DNA of 64,000 nt. Origin: Pyxidicoccus trucidator. Lineage in GTDB: Bacteria; Myxococcota; Myxococcia; Myxococcales; Myxococcaceae. Positions within the stretch are counted from its first letter, which is position 1. Every line of letters starts with the position of its first letter. The stretch lies in contig NZ_JAAIXZ010000014.1 of NCBI RefSeq assembly GCF_010894435.1, positions 186,001 to 250,000 of the forward strand, read 5' to 3'. The notes below the pieces were generated by a model. The model searched no databases and was not told the origin of the DNA. It worked only from the letters and a program-made list of their open reading frames with translations. Both the position numbers and the translations under genes were made by a program. Positions 1 through 8,641 of the stretch are shown one piece after another.

Positions 1-1507
1 CCACGCGGTACCAGGTGGGCCCTCCGTAGGTGAGGAAGGTGCCGTTGTCCTGCATGCCCCCGCCGAAGATGAACGGGTAGACGGGGTGGGTGCTGATGTC
101 GATGAACTGAGACCCCTGGATGCCGTAGCTGCGCTTACGCCAGCTCACGCCCTGGTCGTCCGTGAAGGACACGCCGCCGTCATTGCCCACCCACAGCCGC
201 CGGGGGTTGGACGACTGCCGCTCGCACAGGTCGAACACGATGGCGTGCATGTCCGCGTGCTGGGCGCGGCGGTCATGCTCCATGTAGTTGCGCCAGTCGA
301 TCAGCCTCGACCAGGTGGCACCCGAGTCCGTGCTGCGCAGCAGGTCCACGTGCCCGGCGATGACGACCTCGGGGACGGTGGGGTGGACCGCCAGCTCCAT
401 GCTGTACCAGGCCTGTCCCGCACTGTCGTCGGACCGGCTCTTGGGCTGCTCCATCCAGGTGGTTCTGCCGCCCGTGAGGACGTACGCGAAGCTGACCCCG
501 CCGTCCGTGGAGCGCAGCAGGGGCAGGGGGTTGCCGGAAGAGAAGGGGCCCGTCGTCGCGTCGTCCTCGATGAGCGCGTAGGCGATGGTGGCGTTGGACT
601 GCGCGAAGGCGAGGCGAATCCTCCCGATGGGGTTGGTGCGCGTGGCGGTCGGCGCGTCCGGGGGCGGCGGGGGGACTCCGGTGGAGGGCGTCCACACCGT
701 GCTGACGGCCACCCGGTCGAAGACGCCGCGATGCACGCCTTCGTCCTGGACGCCGGCCAGCAGCCAGAGCTTGTTCGGGTCGCCAGGGTCCGTCGCCAGC
801 GCCACGTCGGTGACCATCCGGTTGGTGCCCGCGTACGCCAGCGCCTCGCGGTGGGCGACGTGGCCCTCGAAGCGCCACAGGCCACTCGAGCTGGCGGCCC
901 AGAAGCGGTTCGGCGTCGTCGGGTCCACCACGATGCGGGTGTACCGGTAGGCGGCACCCAGGGCGCCGCCGCCCTCGTTCCCGGTGGCGACCTGCACGAA
1001 CGTCGTACCGCCGTCACTGGAGTGGAACAGGCCCAGGCCGCCCGCGTCCCAGCGCGCCTTCTCTCCCGTGCCCACGAAGATGTGGTCCCGGTTGGTGGGC
1101 GCCACGGCGATGGTGCCCACCGGCACGACGCCAATGCCCGTGGCCCCCACGACGTCCTCGGAGAGCGGCTCCCAGGTGTTGCCCTGGTCCCGCGTGCGCC
1201 ACAGGCCGGCCTCGGCCGTGCCCGCGTAGAACGTCTCCAACTGCACGGGGTCCTGCGCCAGGCAGCGCACCGCGCCGCCCACGTTGCGCGGGCCCAGCGG
1301 CGTCCAGCCGTCGCCGGTGGCGTCCGCCGGAGCGGCCCGCTGGTGCACGTGCGCGCTGCGGATGATGGTGTAGAGCGAGCCGCCGCCCGCCAGCGTCCGC
1401 TCGAGCCGCTCCAGCTTCTCCCGGGCGCGGGCGCGCGGGCGTCCGCCGCCCTCGCCCTCGGGCGCTTCAGCCTCGCCGGGAGTCGCTGCCTGTTCGTCGC
1501 CAGCCAC
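1..1507 (-). CDS. BNR/Asp-box beta-propeller protein, C-terminus beyond window
   Basis: The frame opens at a GTG (1505-1507) about 8 nt after an AGGAGG-type ribosome site and is still open at base 1, so the C-terminus is missing. About 500 residues are visible. After a charged, Arg-rich N-terminus come repeated blades with sialidase/BNR signatures: LWRTRDQGNTWEPL, HSSDGGTTF, LLRSTDGGVSF, LLRSTDSGATWSRL and WVGNDGGVSFTDDQG. Such S-x-D-x-G-x-T-W boxes mark VPS10/sialidase-like propellers, which bind or cleave glycans or simply act as scaffolds; no catalytic site is identifiable. No signal peptide is seen. It is the last visible gene of the operon beginning at 8375, 69 bp after the phospholipase-like gene. 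Family assignment is firm; function is not. Confidence 0.8.
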   Translation of the reverse strand, partial: MAGDEQAATPGEAEAPEGEGGGRPRARAREKLERLERTLAGGGSLYTIIRSAHVHQRAAPADATGDGWTPLGPRNVGGAVRCLAQDPVQLETFYAGTAEAGLWRTRDQGNTWEPLSEDVVGATGIGVVPVGTIAVAPTNRDHIFVGTGEKARWDAGGLGLFHSSDGGTTFVQVATGNEGGGALGAAYRYTRIVVDPTTPNRFWAASSSGLWRFEGHVAHREALAYAGTNRMVTDVALATDPGDPNKLWLLAGVQDEGVHRGVFDRVAVSTVWTPSTGVPPPPPDAPTATRTNPIGRIRLAFAQSNATIAYALIEDDATTGPFSSGNPLPLLRSTDGGVSFAYVLTGGRTTWMEQPKSRSDDSAGQAWYSMELAVHPTVPEVVIAGHVDLLRSTDSGATWSRLIDWRNYMEHDRRAQHADMHAIVFDLCERQSSNPRRLWVGNDGGVSFTDDQGVSWRKRSYGIQGSQFIDISTHPVYPFIFGGGMQDNGTFLTYGGPTWYRV

Positions 1508-1576
1508 CGTGCTCTCCTCCTCTCGTCGGGCCGCGGCCGCTCGGGGCCGCGGGGACTGCGTTCACGTCCTCCTCCG

Positions 1577-4423
1577 CTACAGCGTGAGGGGTGCTGGCAG
1601 GTCCAGCAGGTAGGCCAGCGCCTTGCCCAGCTCCTCCGTGGTGGGCTCGCCCGGGCGGGCCGGGGCCGCGCAGGCGCGGACCGTGGTGCGCTCCAGCCAC
1701 TGGCGCAGCACCGGCACCCAGCCCTGGGCGTTGCTGAACGGCTCGCCGTCCGCGGAGCGGGGCGCCACCCAGTCCGGATCCCTCGGCTGCGGCATGGCCG
1801 CGTCGTACGACGCCACGTTGCCGCCCTTCTCACTGCGCGCGCCGCCCATCACCAGCATGCGCCACTCGTTGACGCGCCGCCGGTCCAGGCTCCAGTTGCG
1901 GAACACCTGGTAGACCTTGGACACGCCCGGCGCCACCGCCGCGCCTCCACCCCGGGGAGCCCGGCCGGCCAGCTCGGGAATGAGGCGCTCGGCCTCGGTG
2001 AGCAGGTGCGGCGTCATGCCCATGCACAGCAGCGCGCCCAGGTCCGCCGCCAGGTCCATGATGGACTCGCCGCCCAGCACGCCCGGGGGCATGCGCGGGT
2101 CCGTCACGTACGTGTAGCCGTCGCGCGGCTCCTCCCTCGGGCCCACCCGGCTGTACCGCTTCGCGGAGATGGGCGGGTCGAACGCGCGGTCCACGTGGAG
2201 CAGCGTGTCGGACACGATGTCCGTCACGATGCGCAGCTGGCCCTCGCTCTCCAGCTGATCGCCCGGCTCGAAGAAGTAGTCGAAGCCGGCACCGTGGACG
2301 CTGGTGCCGCTGGAGACAATCTTGCCCGGCCCGCCCACGGCATCGTCCTCGGGCGCCGGGGAACCCACGGCCCCCCGCGTTCCGAAGCGCACGGCCTGGT
2401 AGGCCTTGTCCGCGTGGTGGAGCACGTACTTCGTGTCGTCCGCGGTGGTGCCCACGGGGTACCAGGCTGTCACCGACTCGGGCAGACCTTCCTCCGACTC
2501 GTCACCGGCGCCGAGTTCCTCGGAGAAGGTGGCGCCCGGGGGCAGCTCGTAGTCGAGGTCCGCGTCCTCTGGGAACACGAGCGTGGCCTTGAGCTTGTTG
2601 CGCTCCCCGCCGGGCCCCTCGAAGGTCTGGTTGAGGTACTGCGCATACTCCCGGACGCTCATCGGGACGATGGGCGCTTCCAGGGTGCGCGCGGGCTCGC
2701 CGGTGCCCGTGAAGCTGAAGTCCAGGCGGGACTGCTCGGAGCGGATGAACAGGTTGCCGGGGCCCTCCCACCAGAGCTTGAGCAGCGGCCGGCGGCCGGA
2801 CGGGTAGTGCAGCTTGTCCAGCGTCGCGGCATCCCCTCCGGGCAGCGTGAAGAGGGTGCTGTCGTCGAAGAGGCGGACGAAGTGCTTGCGGTCCGCGGGG
2901 AAGGACTCCGGGTGCTCTGGGATTCGCGCGTCACGGACCGTCCAGGGCAGGAGGATCCACCCCAGCAGCACGCCAATGGACATGACACAGACGAGCGCGA
3001 TGAAGCCGCCCGTGCCCCCGCCCTCGCCCAGCTCCCGGAAGGTGGACACCAGCAGGAGGACGAGCAGCAGGGCGACGAGCGCGAACAGGAAGGGCAGGGC
3101 GTAGATGAGGTCCAGCGCCATGCGCGGCTTGTCCCCGGAGGCGAGGTCCACCATGCCCTTGGTGGCCATGGCCGCGCCGAACAGTCCCACCGGGGCCAGC
3201 AGCGCCAGCCAGCGCGTCCACGTGTCCGGGGCGTCGCCCAGGGTGATGAGGAAGACGAGGGCGAGGATGAATGACACCCCGAAGCCGGCCAGCCCCACCC
3301 CGTGCAGCGCTCCCACGCCCTTCGTGGTGATGGCGGCCAGCCAGATGCCGTAGAAGCCCATGGGGATGATGCCCAGCGCCGCGGGCATCATCAGCAGCTC
3401 GAACCAGCCGCGCTCGTCCACGTCCTCCAGCTCGCGCTCGATGAACTGGCGGCTGTTGGGCAGCGCCACCAGCAGCGGGGCGATGGCCAGCGCCGGCAGC
3501 ATCATCGGCGTGAGGAAGAAGAACCACCGCCAGTAACCCCAGCCGTAGCCCATGCCCACCACGCCGGTGCGGTAGAACTTGTAGCCGTCCCGGAGGAAGT
3601 CGACGGTGAGCGACGGCGGCTGGTGCTCGCGGAAGGCCGTCTCGAACGGGCCGAAGCCCACCGGACGCGCCGACTGTGCGCCGTACACGCGCTCCAGGGC
3701 GTCCACGTACGCGGGGAAGAAGGCGCGGGGCACCTCGTCGAGCGTGGGCCACCACACGTCCCAGTCCTGGCCCTCGCGGGTGCTCTCGCGCAGCAGCACC
3801 TGATGCGCCACCCGGGCGTCGATGGAGCCCTCGCCACCGCTGTGGCTGAACTTGTGGCGGGTGCGGTAGCCGTTGTGCCACTCCAGGTCGTTGATGAACG
3901 GGTGCGAGATGACGTCCGCGGCCACATGGCACAGGTGGCCCAGCATGTACCCCGCCAGCTTCTTGGCCTCGTCCGCGGTGGCTGAGCCGTCCGCGACGGC
4001 GCGGCCCACCGCCTGCCACAGCTCCAGCACGAAGGTGTGCGTCTTCGCGACCACCAGCTCGCGGTGGCTGTCCGGGTTGCCCTTGTGGACGGTGTCGAAG
4101 ACCCAGGCCTGCCCGCGGCTGAAGAAGGAGGAGAACGCGGGGATGTCCGGCCCCATGGAGCCCATCACCGAGAAGCGGGAGACGCCCTTTCCCAGGGGGG
4201 ACAGGTAGATGCTGCCATCGGTGGGGTAGCTGATGGCGGGGGCTTCGGGGCCAGCGTGCTCCGACATCAGCCGGTGCGCCTGGTCCGCCAGGTGCCAGAC
4301 GCGGTACTCCAGGTCGGTGACGTCAACGCCCAGGTTGATCTTGTTCCGGAGCCCGTCGCGGATGCGGGCCAGCCGCTCCCGCGTCAGCAGCATGATGGTC
4401 TTGTGGGTCAGGACGGCTGGCAT
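1577..4423 (-). CDS. zinc-dependent phospholipase C-like protein with membrane domain
   Basis: 948 aa. Residues 1-270 resemble the zinc-dependent phospholipase C/S1-P1 nuclease-like family: an N-terminal His (THKTIMLL, His7), Asp93 in MGPDIPAF, and the cluster GHLCHVAADVISHPFIND (His163, His166, Asp170, His174), the usual metal ligands. Family members hydrolyse phospholipid headgroups. Residues 295-500 hold about six hydrophobic helices, which secreted family members lack; residues 500-948 form an acidic soluble region of unknown fold containing a second hydrophobic patch. The start is ATG 4423, 4 bp after the stop of the preceding 1116-aa gene, so the two are probably co-translated. No signal peptide precedes the catalytic domain. 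The phospholipase assignment is from motifs; substrate and localisation are unknown. Confidence 0.72.
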   Translation of the reverse strand: MPAVLTHKTIMLLTRERLARIRDGLRNKINLGVDVTDLEYRVWHLADQAHRLMSEHAGPEAPAISYPTDGSIYLSPLGKGVSRFSVMGSMGPDIPAFSSFFSRGQAWVFDTVHKGNPDSHRELVVAKTHTFVLELWQAVGRAVADGSATADEAKKLAGYMLGHLCHVAADVISHPFINDLEWHNGYRTRHKFSHSGGEGSIDARVAHQVLLRESTREGQDWDVWWPTLDEVPRAFFPAYVDALERVYGAQSARPVGFGPFETAFREHQPPSLTVDFLRDGYKFYRTGVVGMGYGWGYWRWFFFLTPMMLPALAIAPLLVALPNSRQFIERELEDVDERGWFELLMMPAALGIIPMGFYGIWLAAITTKGVGALHGVGLAGFGVSFILALVFLITLGDAPDTWTRWLALLAPVGLFGAAMATKGMVDLASGDKPRMALDLIYALPFLFALVALLLVLLLVSTFRELGEGGGTGGFIALVCVMSIGVLLGWILLPWTVRDARIPEHPESFPADRKHFVRLFDDSTLFTLPGGDAATLDKLHYPSGRRPLLKLWWEGPGNLFIRSEQSRLDFSFTGTGEPARTLEAPIVPMSVREYAQYLNQTFEGPGGERNKLKATLVFPEDADLDYELPPGATFSEELGAGDESEEGLPESVTAWYPVGTTADDTKYVLHHADKAYQAVRFGTRGAVGSPAPEDDAVGGPGKIVSSGTSVHGAGFDYFFEPGDQLESEGQLRIVTDIVSDTLLHVDRAFDPPISAKRYSRVGPREEPRDGYTYVTDPRMPPGVLGGESIMDLAADLGALLCMGMTPHLLTEAERLIPELAGRAPRGGGAAVAPGVSKVYQVFRNWSLDRRRVNEWRMLVMGGARSEKGGNVASYDAAMPQPRDPDWVAPRSADGEPFSNAQGWVPVLRQWLERTTVRACAAPARPGEPTTEELGKALAYLLDLPAPLTL

Positions 4424-4427
4424 GGCA

Positions 4428-7400
4428 TCACCCCACGGAAACCGAGCCGCTCACCGAACCGCCACTGCCTGGCGCGGGGAGGGCCTGCTGGAGGCGCTGG
4501 AGCGCCTCGGTGGTACGGTCCAAGCCCTCGTCCACCTGGGCCGCCAGGTCATCCAGCGCGTCCAGCACGGGGGCCACCAGGTCGTCGAGGTTCAGCGCCT
4601 CCAGGGCCCGGAGGACTTCGTCGTAGATGGCGATGGGTGACGCGAGCAGCTCCCGGGCCTTCAGCTTCGCGATGACTCGGTCCTTCGTGGTCTTCAGCGC
4701 CGTGAGCACCGCGCGCAGCGCCGCCAGCGGGTCGAACGTGAGCAGCTCCGCCTTCAGCGCGTCGAAGGACGCCAGGGTCGGCGCCAGCAGCGTGGCGGGT
4801 GCCAGCGCCTGGATGCCGGCCTTCGCCGTGTCGTAGATGGACTGGAGCCCCTGCCGCAGCGGCGCCAGGTCCAGCGCGGCGGCGATGGACTCCAGGTCGG
4901 CGATGGCGTCCTTCAGCGGGACGACGAGCAGGTCCACCAGCGCGGCGACGCGCGAGCGCACCGCGGTGAACACGGGGGTGAGGATGTTGGCCAGCCGCTC
5001 CGCGCTGACGGACTGCAGCACCGCGAAGAGGGCGTCGCGCAGCCCCGCGTCCAGCGAGGGCAGGCCCAGCACCCGCAGCAGGGACTTGAAGAAGTCGCGC
5101 ACGGGCTGGAACGGAGCGAAGGCGTCCGTCAGTCGCTGCATGCCTTCATCCACCTCGGACAGGCCGGTGGCGCGCAGGGAGGCGGTGCGGCTGGTGGCGG
5201 TGTCCAGCAGGGCCAGGTAGCGGGTGCGGTTGCCGGTGAGAGCGGCCAGGCGGCGCTCGGCGTCCAGCCGCTCCACCACCGCCTGGAGGGAGTCCACCAC
5301 GGCCTGCTGGCCGGCCCCCGAGGCGCGGGCCCGCAGTGTGACGATGGACGCGCGCAGCGCGGCGGCCCGCTGGCCCACCCGGGTGGACAGTCCGGCCAGG
5401 TCCAGCCCCTGCACGGAGGCGTGGGTGGACACGACGGCGTCGGCGATGCGCCCGACGCGGCCGGTGAGCGCGGCCTTGCCGGAGTCTCCGCTCAGCCAGC
5501 CCAGCACCACGTCGAAGGTCCACGGGTGGATGCGCAGGCCCGTGCCGGACAGCAGGGACGCGAAGAGCGGCCCCAGGGCTCCGGCCAGCCGCAGGTCCGG
5601 CGCCTTCGCCAGCAGCTCCCGCGCCTCCGCCATGGCGGCCACCAGCATCGGCCGCAGCCGCGTGGGGTCCAGCCTGTCCAGCAGCGCCTTGCCCTGGGTG
5701 GCGAGCAGGTCCAGCGACGGGCCCCAGGTGTCCAGCTTCAGCCCGTCCAGCACCTGCGCCCTCGCGGCGTTCAGCCGCGTCTCCAGCGGGGTGATGAGCG
5801 CGGCGGGCGAGTACGCATCCACCGCCGCCAGCACCTGGGCGAAGGCCGCGTCCAGCGGTTGCAGGGCGGCATGGACGTCGAAGGCACCCAGCGAGCCCTT
5901 CACCCGGGTGATGGCGTCTTCCACCGGCTGGAGGGTGAGGCGCGGCAGCAGCTCGTCGGCCTTGGCGGAGATGCGGGCGAGCTGCGTGTCGATGGGCGCT
6001 TCGAGCAGCCGCGGGTCCGCCTTGCGGACCTCGGTGACGAGCGCCTCGTACTTCACCTGCAGGTCATGGAGCGCGGCCTGGATGGGCTCGCGGAGCTGGA
6101 ACTTCCCGTCCGGGCCAATCTCGAACCAGCCCTCGACGGTGTCCTTCACCCCCGGCACGTCGATGGCGCGGATGGGCGCGGCGGCCGCGTCCACCTCGGC
6201 CTTGATGTCGTCCGGGAGCATGCCGAAGGGCACCAGCTCGAAGGCGTCCGCCGCGGTGCCGATGACGTCCACCGCGGTGTCGAAGTACGGGCGCATCTGC
6301 GCCTGGGCGAGCGTGTTGGCGAAGCCGCGCACGTTGTCCGCCACCTGACCCACCACCTGGTCCAGGTGGAGGGACTGGATGAAGGCTTCGGCGTCCTTCA
6401 GCAGCGCGAGCACCTGGGTGCGGAAGGCGTCGACGGCCGTCTCCGCCTGGCCGAGCGCGGTGGTGACGGTGCCAGCCACCGCGCCCAGCGCGGTCTCCAC
6501 GTCCTCCACGAGGCCGCGGATGCTGTCCATGACGGCGGAGACGGGCTCCAGGACACGGCGCACCGCGTCCGCGATGGAGCCAAAGGGCAGGGTGGCCACC
6601 GCCTGGCGCACGCTCTCCAGGGCGGCGCGTGCCGTCGCGACCATTCCGGTGATGACCTGGGCGATGCCGTCCACCACGCCGGTGATGGCGCCCAGCCCCG
6701 CCGTCACCGGCTGCGTCAGCGGGGTGAGGTCCAGCGCGGTGATGCTGGCGGCGATGCCCTCGGCCTGGCCCTCCAGGAAGGTGAGGAGCGAGTCGAGCTG
6801 GGCGCCCGGCCCGGCGGGGAGCCGCAGGGCCAGCACCGGGCGCAGCGCCTCCACCAGCGCCTGGACGGCGTGGGCGATGGGCGTCGTCTCCACCGAGCGC
6901 AGCAGCGCCGTGGCCGCCGCCACCTCCGCCTCCACCGTCGCCACGTCCATGTGCACCAGGGTGGCCTCGCCGAACCCCAGCGAGCGGGACAGCAGCTCCT
7001 CCAGCTCCGTCATCCGGCGGACCGCGTTGCGTGCCGCCCCCAGCGCGGCCTCCACCTCGCCAGGGTTGTCCAGGTCGATGCCGGCGATGAAGGTGGAGAG
7101 CAGCGCGCCGTCCGAGCCCAGCGACGTCTCCAGCGCGGCCACCGTCTTTCCCACCAGGCCCGCGTCCAGCTGGCGCGCCATGACGGAGGTGAGCCGCTCG
7201 GCCTCGGCCAGCGAGGACTCCAGCGCCATCAGCGCGCCCAGCGCCCGCGCGGTGCCCACCGCGGCCGGCACCAGGTCCGCCACCGTGCGCGCGCTGCCCA
7301 GGTCCAGTCCGGTGGCGCCCGCCACGGTGCGCAGCAGGCCCGCCAGCGCGCGCAGCTCCGGCGCGCCCCCCAGCAGGTCGCTCAGGCGCAGCAGCGCGCC

Positions 7401-7778
7401 CAGGATGCCGCCCTCACCGGGCTCCTCGAGCAGCGTGCCGAGCCGCGCCACCAGCGCCCGCAGCTGCTCGGGCAAATCCCCGGAGGTGACGGCCTCCACC
7501 GCCTGGAGCGCGGACTCCAGCGGGCGCACCACGTCCCCCGCGCCCGGCAGCTGCGCCAGCAGCGGAGCCACCTGCGCGGCCACCTGGGACACGGACGCGC
7601 TGATGCCGGACGCGTCCACCCGGGCCGCGCCCTGGGACACCTCTCCCAGCCGCGCGTCGGGCGCCGGGGCGGTGGCGCCTTCAATGGTGGCCGTGGGGCC
7701 GGTGAGCGAGGACAGCAGCGTCGACACGAGGCCGCTCGCGTCCAGCTTCCCCTGCACGTCGGTGATGGGCGCGGCCAC
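4428..7778 (-). CDS. giant amphipathic alpha-helical protein, function unknown
   Basis: 1116 aa starting at GTG 7778, directly after the TGA of the upstream gene. The composition is dominated by Ala, Leu, Val, Asp and Glu, with recurring patterns such as LEPVSAVMDSIRGLVEDVE and PLRQGLQSIYDTAKAGIQAL; it reads as long amphipathic helices throughout, broken by Pro/Gly every 30-60 residues. There is no signal peptide, no clear membrane segment and almost no Cys. The tail is Gly/Ser rich (GSGGSVSGSVSVG). I do not recognise the family. Architecture and position next to a tail-like protein would fit a tape-measure or scaffold protein, or an apolipoprotein-like membrane-binding protein; both are inference. 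It is translationally coupled to both neighbours. Confidence 0.75.
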   Translation of the reverse strand: MAAPITDVQGKLDASGLVSTLLSSLTGPTATIEGATAPAPDARLGEVSQGAARVDASGISASVSQVAAQVAPLLAQLPGAGDVVRPLESALQAVEAVTSGDLPEQLRALVARLGTLLEEPGEGGILGALLRLSDLLGGAPELRALAGLLRTVAGATGLDLGSARTVADLVPAAVGTARALGALMALESSLAEAERLTSVMARQLDAGLVGKTVAALETSLGSDGALLSTFIAGIDLDNPGEVEAALGAARNAVRRMTELEELLSRSLGFGEATLVHMDVATVEAEVAAATALLRSVETTPIAHAVQALVEALRPVLALRLPAGPGAQLDSLLTFLEGQAEGIAASITALDLTPLTQPVTAGLGAITGVVDGIAQVITGMVATARAALESVRQAVATLPFGSIADAVRRVLEPVSAVMDSIRGLVEDVETALGAVAGTVTTALGQAETAVDAFRTQVLALLKDAEAFIQSLHLDQVVGQVADNVRGFANTLAQAQMRPYFDTAVDVIGTAADAFELVPFGMLPDDIKAEVDAAAAPIRAIDVPGVKDTVEGWFEIGPDGKFQLREPIQAALHDLQVKYEALVTEVRKADPRLLEAPIDTQLARISAKADELLPRLTLQPVEDAITRVKGSLGAFDVHAALQPLDAAFAQVLAAVDAYSPAALITPLETRLNAARAQVLDGLKLDTWGPSLDLLATQGKALLDRLDPTRLRPMLVAAMAEARELLAKAPDLRLAGALGPLFASLLSGTGLRIHPWTFDVVLGWLSGDSGKAALTGRVGRIADAVVSTHASVQGLDLAGLSTRVGQRAAALRASIVTLRARASGAGQQAVVDSLQAVVERLDAERRLAALTGNRTRYLALLDTATSRTASLRATGLSEVDEGMQRLTDAFAPFQPVRDFFKSLLRVLGLPSLDAGLRDALFAVLQSVSAERLANILTPVFTAVRSRVAALVDLLVVPLKDAIADLESIAAALDLAPLRQGLQSIYDTAKAGIQALAPATLLAPTLASFDALKAELLTFDPLAALRAVLTALKTTKDRVIAKLKARELLASPIAIYDEVLRALEALNLDDLVAPVLDALDDLAAQVDEGLDRTTEALQRLQQALPAPGSGGSVSGSVSVG

Positions 7779-8375
7779 TCAGGTGCCTCCGAAGAGGGCG
7801 GCCAGCGGTGACAGCAGGCTGCCGGCGTTGGACAGGTTTCCCTTGAGCGTGTCCGCCGCTTCCTGCACGGGGGCCAGCAGGTCGCCCACCTCGGGGATGT
7901 CCGCGACGAGGGCCGGCAGATCCAGCCCGTCCAGCCCCAGCTCCGCGAGCAGGTCCAGCTCCGCGTCCAGCTCCAGCCCCAGGTCGGCGCCCAGCCCCGG
8001 CGGCTCCGGAGGCTCGGTGTATTCGCGCAGCACCAGCCGGTAGCGGAACACCTCCGGCGCGGACGCGTCCTCCTCGAAGGCCAGCTCCTCGATGAGGACC
8101 TGCTCCAGCTCCGACTCCTTGACGATGTCCGCCACGAAGTCCACGGGCTCGCCCGCCTGGAACTTCGCCCGCAGCTCGGCGAGGAAGGTGTCGCGTGTCT
8201 CGTCACCCCACAGCGAGCCGGTGATCTCCACCGCGAGCGCGCCGCGCCCCAGGTCCTGGTGCAGGTCGCCCGAGAGGCCCGCCACCGGCAACACCGCCAG
8301 CCGCCGGGACTCCAGCGAGGCAATGCGCTCGATTCGCGCCGGCTCCCAACCGCCGATCATCGGACGGACAAGCAC
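7779..8375 (-). CDS. small phage-tail/baseplate-like protein, first gene of operon
   Basis: 198 aa from GTG 8375, preceded by an AAGGGGGG purine tract; the next in-frame Met is residue 6. Residues 1-125 form a beta-rich domain (GLSGDLHQDLGRGALAVEI, SLWGDETRDTFLAELRAKF, PVDFVADI, FRYRLVLREYTEPPEPPG) that resembles the gpU/DNA-circularisation-N-type domains found in tail and baseplate proteins: a substitution-symmetric strand block, then a length-limited window, then a Pro-rich linker. Residues 130-198 are a Leu/Asp/Glu-rich linker and amphipathic helix. It opens the operon leading to the 1116-aa protein, the phospholipase-like protein and the propeller. The tail-protein resemblance is from recall of the pattern and is moderate only. 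Confidence 0.6.
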   Translation of the reverse strand: MLVRPMIGGWEPARIERIASLESRRLAVLPVAGLSGDLHQDLGRGALAVEITGSLWGDETRDTFLAELRAKFQAGEPVDFVADIVKESELEQVLIEELAFEEDASAPEVFRYRLVLREYTEPPEPPGLGADLGLELDAELDLLAELGLDGLDLPALVADIPEVGDLLAPVQEAADTLKGNLSNAGSLLSPLAALFGGT

Positions 8376-8538
8376 TCCACAGCCCCCCTTCGCGCGTGTT
8401 GCGGGTTCGCGACCGGCTCTGCGTGTGACTCTAGGTGAAGCCTATAGTACCCAGAGGCGATTACCAAGCCAGGCCTTCACGGGTTGTGATTGAAGGTTTA
8501 CCCGCAGAGGAGGATTCGCGGGCCCCTGAAACAAGAAT

Positions 8539-8573
8539 CCCGTGGTCGCCCCGGCTGAGGGGGCGGCCACGGG
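8539..8573 (-). terminator. strong hairpin terminator of the 9643-8642 gene
   Basis: A 14-bp stem (8539-8552 with 8560-8573, one G-U pair) encloses a 7-nt loop. On the minus strand it lies about 70 bp beyond the stop of the outer-membrane gene and is followed by a T-rich stretch (GATTCTTGTTT), as expected of an intrinsic terminator. It also insulates the operon that starts at 8375. Confidence 0.6.
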
Positions 8574-8577
8574 AACA

Positions 8578-8616
8578 CCCGCTCGAAGCGGGCGCCTCCG
8601 TCGGATTGAACGGAGG
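8578..8616. repeat. two further small inverted repeats beside the terminator
   Basis: CCCGC-TCGAA-GCGGG at 8578-8592 and CCTCCGT/ACGGAGG at 8595-8616 (8-nt loop) lie between the stop of the outer-membrane gene and the 8539-8573 hairpin. Three consecutive hairpins in about 80 bp suggest transcript-end protection or termination; no T-tract follows these two. Confidence 0.4.
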
Positions 8617-8641
8617 TCGTGAGGTTCCTTCGCGAGCGGCG

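Noticed and set aside
86..3274. A 1062-codon open frame on the plus strand
   Set aside because: Low-complexity Arg/Gly/Ala/His translation with no domain. It lies opposite the BNR and phospholipase-like genes, whose translations show real motifs.
5421..7811. A 796-codon plus-strand frame opposite the helical protein gene
   Set aside because: Translation is Arg/His/Gln-rich, typical of the antisense of a GC-rich gene; no ribosome site or domain.
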